DNA of 64,000 nt from Paracentrotus lividus (lineage: Eukaryota > Echinodermata > Echinoidea > Camarodonta > Echinidae): assembly GCA_940671915.1 (NCBI GenBank), contig CALNVZ010000649.1, positions 3,860,987 through 3,924,986 on the forward strand, written 5' to 3'. The notes under the pieces are model-generated. The model did not search any database. It worked only from the letters and a program-made list of their open reading frames with translations, and was not told where the DNA came from. A program made the position numbers and the translations under genes. Shown in pieces: positions 59,628-64,000 of this stretch; positions within the stretch are counted from its first letter, which is position 1; every line of letters begins with the position of its first letter.

Positions 59628-61110
59628 TAATATCATAATTATTACTCCTTGAACTATTTTTTAAACATGAATGCACATGTCAATTCATTTGATTGTGCAT
59701 TCATTTAAATTATTTCGTTATGAATTTAAATGTTTTTAAAACGCACTTTCATCCATGCTTGCAAACATAGATAATGTGATAACACTTTTGCGACTTGAAA
59801 TTAATATTTGGAACTTGTTAGATAAATCGAACTTTCCTCTTAGTTTTGAAAAGTGTGATTACTGTAAATGGGTTAAGGTCAAAACTTTTAAACTCATCAG
59901 CAATATGTAAACGGGAATAATCTGATTAAATACAAAATCACGTGCTGTCTGTGTTAGAACGTGGTTAGTCGTGATATGATAATAATTATCCAACGGGTGT
60001 ATTTCACAGATGAAAATGTCGGCCTTGGAAAACCCCAAAACGAAACGAGTGTCTCCCCATTTGTCACTTTCCATCTCGTCCCGAGACATCTTCGTGAGAT
60101 ATCTTCATCAACCACCGTCTTTCCTTCAAACCTGTCCCCCCGACAAACGATTCACTGACAAACTCTCTCGATTGTGAAACCCGATTGGGCCGACGCTGAA
60201 TTCCGGTACAATTTATTCAAATGTCAAACAAGATTATTTAGTTAACAAGCCGTGCAAAGCTCGGCCCCAGTTGCAACAAGGCGCGGCCAAGATGAGCAGG
60301 GTTTGAAAACGAAATGAAAGAAAGAAACTAAAACGAGATTTAAAAAAAAAAGAAAAAGAGAAAAAAGACTAGATAGTCCTACAGGTGGCCGGACGTTTTA
60401 TAAATACGGTGAAGTAATTTGCTTGGCATTTAGAAAAGTACAAGTGATTAAGATTTATCTATCGTTTCACTGAATTAGATACGGACGCATCTACTTATCT
60501 TGAACTGACAATCTTGGGGCATATTTCATCATCGACTTAAGTATAAAACAAAATGTTTTGATCTTTCATGACGACAGCTTTGCCGTATTTTGGTGCAAAT
60601 GACAGACTCGTAGGAAATCATGTGGGACTCTCTTTCCGTTAATGTATCCATTTTAAGAACATTTGAACTTGATATATAGATTACAAACTCATTTAACATC
60701 TAAATATAAGACGACTGGTTCGTTTAAAAAAGGAATTTGTGACAAGTATTGTAGCAAGGTCTAAAAAAAAAAAAAAGCTTTAAAGAGCAAACCGCAACCA
60801 GTATTAAAAGCAAATCGTTTTTTTTTTTTTTTTTTTTAAAGTAATGAACGCATTTACTCTGCATAATTATTATAGGCCTAACTTTGATTATTATACTTAT
60901 TGCAAGATTATTCCAACAAAAGTAAAACAAAGGAATTGATTTTAATGTAAATATCCTTTTGTTTGTGTATTGATCAACAGTATTGCTGGTCAAAGAAATA
61001 TTAAGGAACAAAATAATATCCGTCGGCATACCATTATTTTCAAAATTAATACCTCTTGGTTTAAAGAGGGGAAAGAAAGAAAAGAAAGAAGAAGAAGAAG
61101 AAGAAGAAGA

Positions 61111-61176
<66 letters not shown>

Positions 61177-61471
61177 AAAACGAATGAATCATTGCAACAT
61201 TTCGTATACAAATATTCGTTGCGAGCATGCCGAGTATCAGGCCTACAAACAAACATTAATAAATCGAAGTATACTCGATGCACTGAATTTATTGCAACTG
61301 CATGCTGAAGTGCTAAAATTAATTTGCGGTGGCGGATATGTGTTTCGCGGTTGGAAAGAATGGCTTAACATTTCCCATCAAATTATAGGACAAACCATGA
61401 TTTTCCAGAATCTTGAAACACCTCCATAATCTAAGGTTGACTGTGTAATTGGGTAAATACCGCTACATGTA
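59628..61471. other. No exon recognised; (GAA)n/(GA)n microsatellite inside
   Basis: Less AT-rich stretch at 59995-60300 with open frames on both strands but no known motif; in a developmental gene this could be regulatory. A (GAA)n then (GA)n run covers 61076-61172, and open frames there are Glu/Arg artefacts. Confidence 0.45.
61076..61172. repeat. (GAA)n-(GA)n microsatellite
   Basis: (GAAA)n, then (GAA)n, then more than 25 units of GA. Purine-rich on the plus strand. Confidence 0.95.
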
Positions 61472-62005
61472 CAGTACGTCACAAATAAAAGTAAACCCAA
61501 CTTCGGTAGCCTCGTATTAGAATTGTATGAATTATATGTCATTAATTCTTATCTCATGACAAAGAATAATTCATATTCTATCCAATGATACCAAAATTAT
61601 ACCTGTATTACAATGACTGAGCATTCGAGTTTAAAAAAAAAACTTTGGTCAAAACAATTTGTACCAAGTTTTATCAGAAGCAACCATGGCTTTTTGATCA
61701 TTCATTCATTGTGTGAGGTCAGCCTTCCCAAGTCCATTCATAATCATGATAATGGACAATGGATTTCTTGGACTATTTTAATGCAATAGCTGCTTTAGCT
61801 CAAACTTGGTACATGGCAGTTTTTATGATCGCTATTTAAAGCCTAATTGGTCAGTCATCAGTCACAATATAGGTATAAGTTTGGTATCATTGAATAGAAT
61901 ATAATTTACTCTTTATTATGAAATGAATATCAAGGTCACATAAGCTATAAAAATTTAATATGAGGCTCTCAAAGTTGGGTTTACTTTCTTTTCTGGGACG
62001 CACTG
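61472..62005. mobile_element. Tc1/mariner-like MITE, TA-flanked
   Basis: Ends TA|CAGTACGTCACAAATAAAAG and, inverted, CTTTCTTTTCTGGGACGCACTG|TA. The arms also share AAACCCAACTT / AAGTTGGGTTT, GATACCAAA / TTTGGTATC and ACTTGGTAC / GTACCAAGT. CAGTRCGTC termini with a TA target fit Tc1/mariner. 534 bp, no transposase. A similar lone end GGGACGCAGTGTA occurs at 63857. Confidence 0.85.
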
Positions 62006-62469
62006 TAATACAGTAACGATGCACTTTCCCGCGACACCTTATTTGCTACATCATCCTCAAATCTTAATCCCTTTTAAAGCAGGGGCGGTATTGACAGGGA
62101 TTAAAGCAGCGTGAAGCGCGCTCTACTTCTGACTAAGCTCATGTCAATCATAAATCTAAGGTACATAGTTGTATCAAAATGATGAGCAATTCTAGTGCCA
62201 AGTATGATTCGAGTTATTAATCGCTGTAACGTCTAGACAACATGAGCAGTTGTCGTGTGTAAATCGGAAACGGGAAATAAAAATGTGCCACCCACGCTGA
62301 CAATGAGATGATAACATTCATGAATATCAATTAGGAGAATGCTACATCATCAGTATGACCATTGCATTATTAACATGCATTGAATGCCCTACACATTTAA
62401 GTGCGAGCATAGTATAACGACCGGTTAAGTCGCAGCAACCCGTAATGTCTCACTGACGCATTGTCTTGG
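62006..62469. other. No gene seen
   Basis: Unique sequence. Contains TGCCACCCACGCTGACAATG and other CG-bearing bits, without open frames. Confidence 0.4.
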
Positions 62470-62823
62470 ATCAACATGTGACGTCACCATCCGAAAGACG
62501 TGACTGGGATTCGAACCTCGGTCTGGGGAGCATTTCATCAAAGGACTTGTCGGACATTTTATCCGACAAACTGTTATAAGCTACTGAAATGCTTGCATCT
62601 GATTGGCTGAGAGCAAATTTGTCGGATAAAACGTCCGACAAGTCCTTTGATGAAATGCTCCCCTGATCTGCATCAGTTTGTAGGCTGATTTTCATTTTTC
62701 CATAATGTATTCAATTTAAATTATTTTAGATTTTTTTTTTTCTAAATAGGCCTACAAACTGATAAGAATCTAACTGAGATTCGAATCCCAGTCAAGACTT
62801 TCGGATGATGACGTCAATGTTGG
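62470..62823. mobile_element. Palindromic element with B-box-like arms, split by a second MITE
   Basis: The left arm TGACGTCACCATCCGAAAG, GACTGGGATTCGAACCTC is mirrored on the right by GATTCGAATCCCAGTCAAGA, CTTTCGGATGATGACGTCA. ATCAGTTTGTAGGC and GCCTACAAACTGAT form an inner inverted pair. The arms contain GGTTCGAATCCCAG, a B-box-like motif. Interrupted by 62525-62663. Confidence 0.8.
62525..62663. mobile_element. Near-perfect palindromic MITE, GGGGAGCATTTCATC ends
   Basis: Left GGGGAGCATTTCATCAAAGG, GACTTGTCGGACATTTTATC against right GATAAAACGTCCGACAAGTC, CCTTTGATGAAATGCTCCCC. Arms of about 50 bp are nearly identical around a spacer of about 40 bp, so this is likely a recent insertion. 139 bp. 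Confidence 0.88.
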
Positions 62824-62907
62824 ACCCAGAAGTAAATAAATAAATGCGTTTTGTGACCAGATTGTGACATTATGCGTCGTGCGACATTACCGGTCGTAAC
62901 ACGGCCC

Positions 62908-63060
62908 AATGGCGGATCCAAGCGGGGAACAGCGGACGCCCCCTATAATTTGAAAAAAGGAAAAAAAATCATGGAATCATGTTAAAATAGGAAAACTTTC
63001 GGCGGTGCCCCTCCCCCTATTGGATCCGATCCCCCTATTTTCGAATTCTGGATCCGCCAA
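62908..63060. mobile_element. hAT-like MITE, TGGCGGATCCA ends
   Basis: Left AATGGCGGATCCAAGCGG and right TTCTGGATCCGCCAA are inverted. The inside has GGACGCCCCCTATAATTTG and CGGCGGTGCCCCTCCCCC, the layout of 50608-50767. 153 bp. Confidence 0.7.
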
Positions 63061-64000
63061 TCTACCCGGGATGGCGAATGGCCCCAATCAACCCAAAATG
63101 AGGTTGCTTTGACCCTTCAAGTTTTGATGTGTACAGTCGGAGTGGCAGCACGTCATACTTGCTGTTTTTTTGTATCATCAGACATTTCCATGAACGTTTC
63201 CGTTACAAACTTTGTTCTTGTTTGTTTATCTATTTTGTCTACCATTTCAAATAAAAGTAGCGTTTGCCCTTCGAGTGAAAGTGGAAAACAACCGGGACCT
63301 CGAGACTGCGGCAATGGAGAGCTAGAGCCGCCCGCCTGGCCGACCACGCGCGCTCGTTCAACAAGTTTCTCAGTTCTTCAAAACTCACAAATCGTGAGAT
63401 CTTGAGATTATTCAAAAATGTAGAAAGGAGAGAATAGTGGCATTAAGCGCACGTGCCCCCCTTTTTTTTTACAAAAAAAAAAAATTATTGTATATACATT
63501 TTAATTAGATTCTAATTCAAGAAAATTGACGTTTACGCTCCCTCTCCATTTTCAAATTTGTCGTCTGTTAGTGCGTCCCCCCCCCCCAAAAAAAAAAAGG
63601 GGGGGGGGGGAAACGTTGACTACATCATGAAATATAATACTTACATGTATTTAAGTTCACTGTTGTTCATCTTTCTTTTGGCCTATGATAAATATAGATA
63701 ATTATAGAAATGCAAATAAACCGTCCCTTAGGTCGCTGCTTCCTTACAGATTTCGTCAGATCTGGATCTTATCCACCTCAATATTATGCGCAAAAAAAAA
63801 ATGGATTGACCCTCCCAGTAACCCCCCCCCCCTTTCCCCTTTTTAATTTTTTGCTGGGACGCAGTGTACGTAGGGCAAGGAAAACGCAAGGAGAACGACT
63901 ATTAACGTCGTAAAAACCGAGAGGTGGACATAATTTTCATTACAAGGTTATAATAACCATATCAAACTGGCCTTTCCTCATTTTCAGATGAGTTTGAAGT
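63061..64000. other. No gene recognised; GC-richer patch and homopolymers
   Basis: 63260-63400 is GC-richer with open frames on both strands. One plus-strand frame reads RARAARLADHARSFNKFLSS but has no start, no splice sites I trust and no family I recognise. Poly-C/A/G runs at 63577-63612 and 63822-63832. The sequence at 63070-63140 is a diverged partner of 23085-23155. Confidence 0.4.

Noticed and set aside
60983..61429. 148-codon plus-strand frame
   Set aside because: Its core is a (GAA)n/(GA)n microsatellite; flanking residues show no motif.
58532..64000. First coding exon of Prrx
   Set aside because: No segment with the conserved N-terminal Prrx block or a suitable phase-1 donor was found on the minus strand; it probably lies beyond the window.

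Overview
This is animal nuclear DNA: AT-rich, with very few coding exons, long introns, GT-AG splice sites and a dense load of short palindromic transposon remnants and microsatellites. The one clearly recognisable gene is a paired-class homeobox gene of the Prrx (paired-related homeobox) type, in two exons on the minus strand. Combined with the abundance of MITE-like elements, this fits a marine invertebrate deuterostome, most likely an echinoderm such as a sea urchin. The taxon is inference; the metazoan call is firm.

Layout. 1-340: tandem array with a period of about 100 bp. 3770-4010 and 7273-7667 (+): the last two exons of an unidentified gene encoding a helical, probably cytoplasmic protein with an RVxF-like motif near its C terminus. 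Its last intron holds nearly 1 kb of polypyrimidine microsatellite. 7.7-47 kb: a long gene-free interval built from mobile-element relics, a degenerate satellite at 13.8-14.8 kb, (ATC/GAT)n arrays at 16, 20 and 44 kb, and two large palindromes (38.2-40.1 and 45.1-46.1 kb). 47143-47490 and 58323-58531 (-): the terminal exon and homeodomain exon of the Prrx gene, separated by a 10.8 kb intron that holds at least seven recognisable mobile elements, one of them ending 19 bp from the homeodomain exon. 58.5-64 kb: presumed upstream intron or 5' region of Prrx. I could not find the first coding exon here, so it probably lies beyond 64000.

Mobile content. No intact transposase or reverse transcriptase was seen, so everything looks non-autonomous. 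Recurrent classes are: (a) TA-flanked elements ending in GGGGAGAC[T/C]GGGG or GGGTAAATTGGGG, whose terminal block is repeated inside the element; (b) TTAA-flanked palindromes ending AAGG; (c) TA-flanked CACTGT palindromes; (d) hAT-like elements ending CASTGGC with 8 bp target duplications; (e) elements rich in GAGACGTCTC; (f) tRNA-like fragments with A and B boxes. Several are nested, which gives a relative order of insertion. The two genes show no sign of acting together; they converge on the repeat-filled gap between them.
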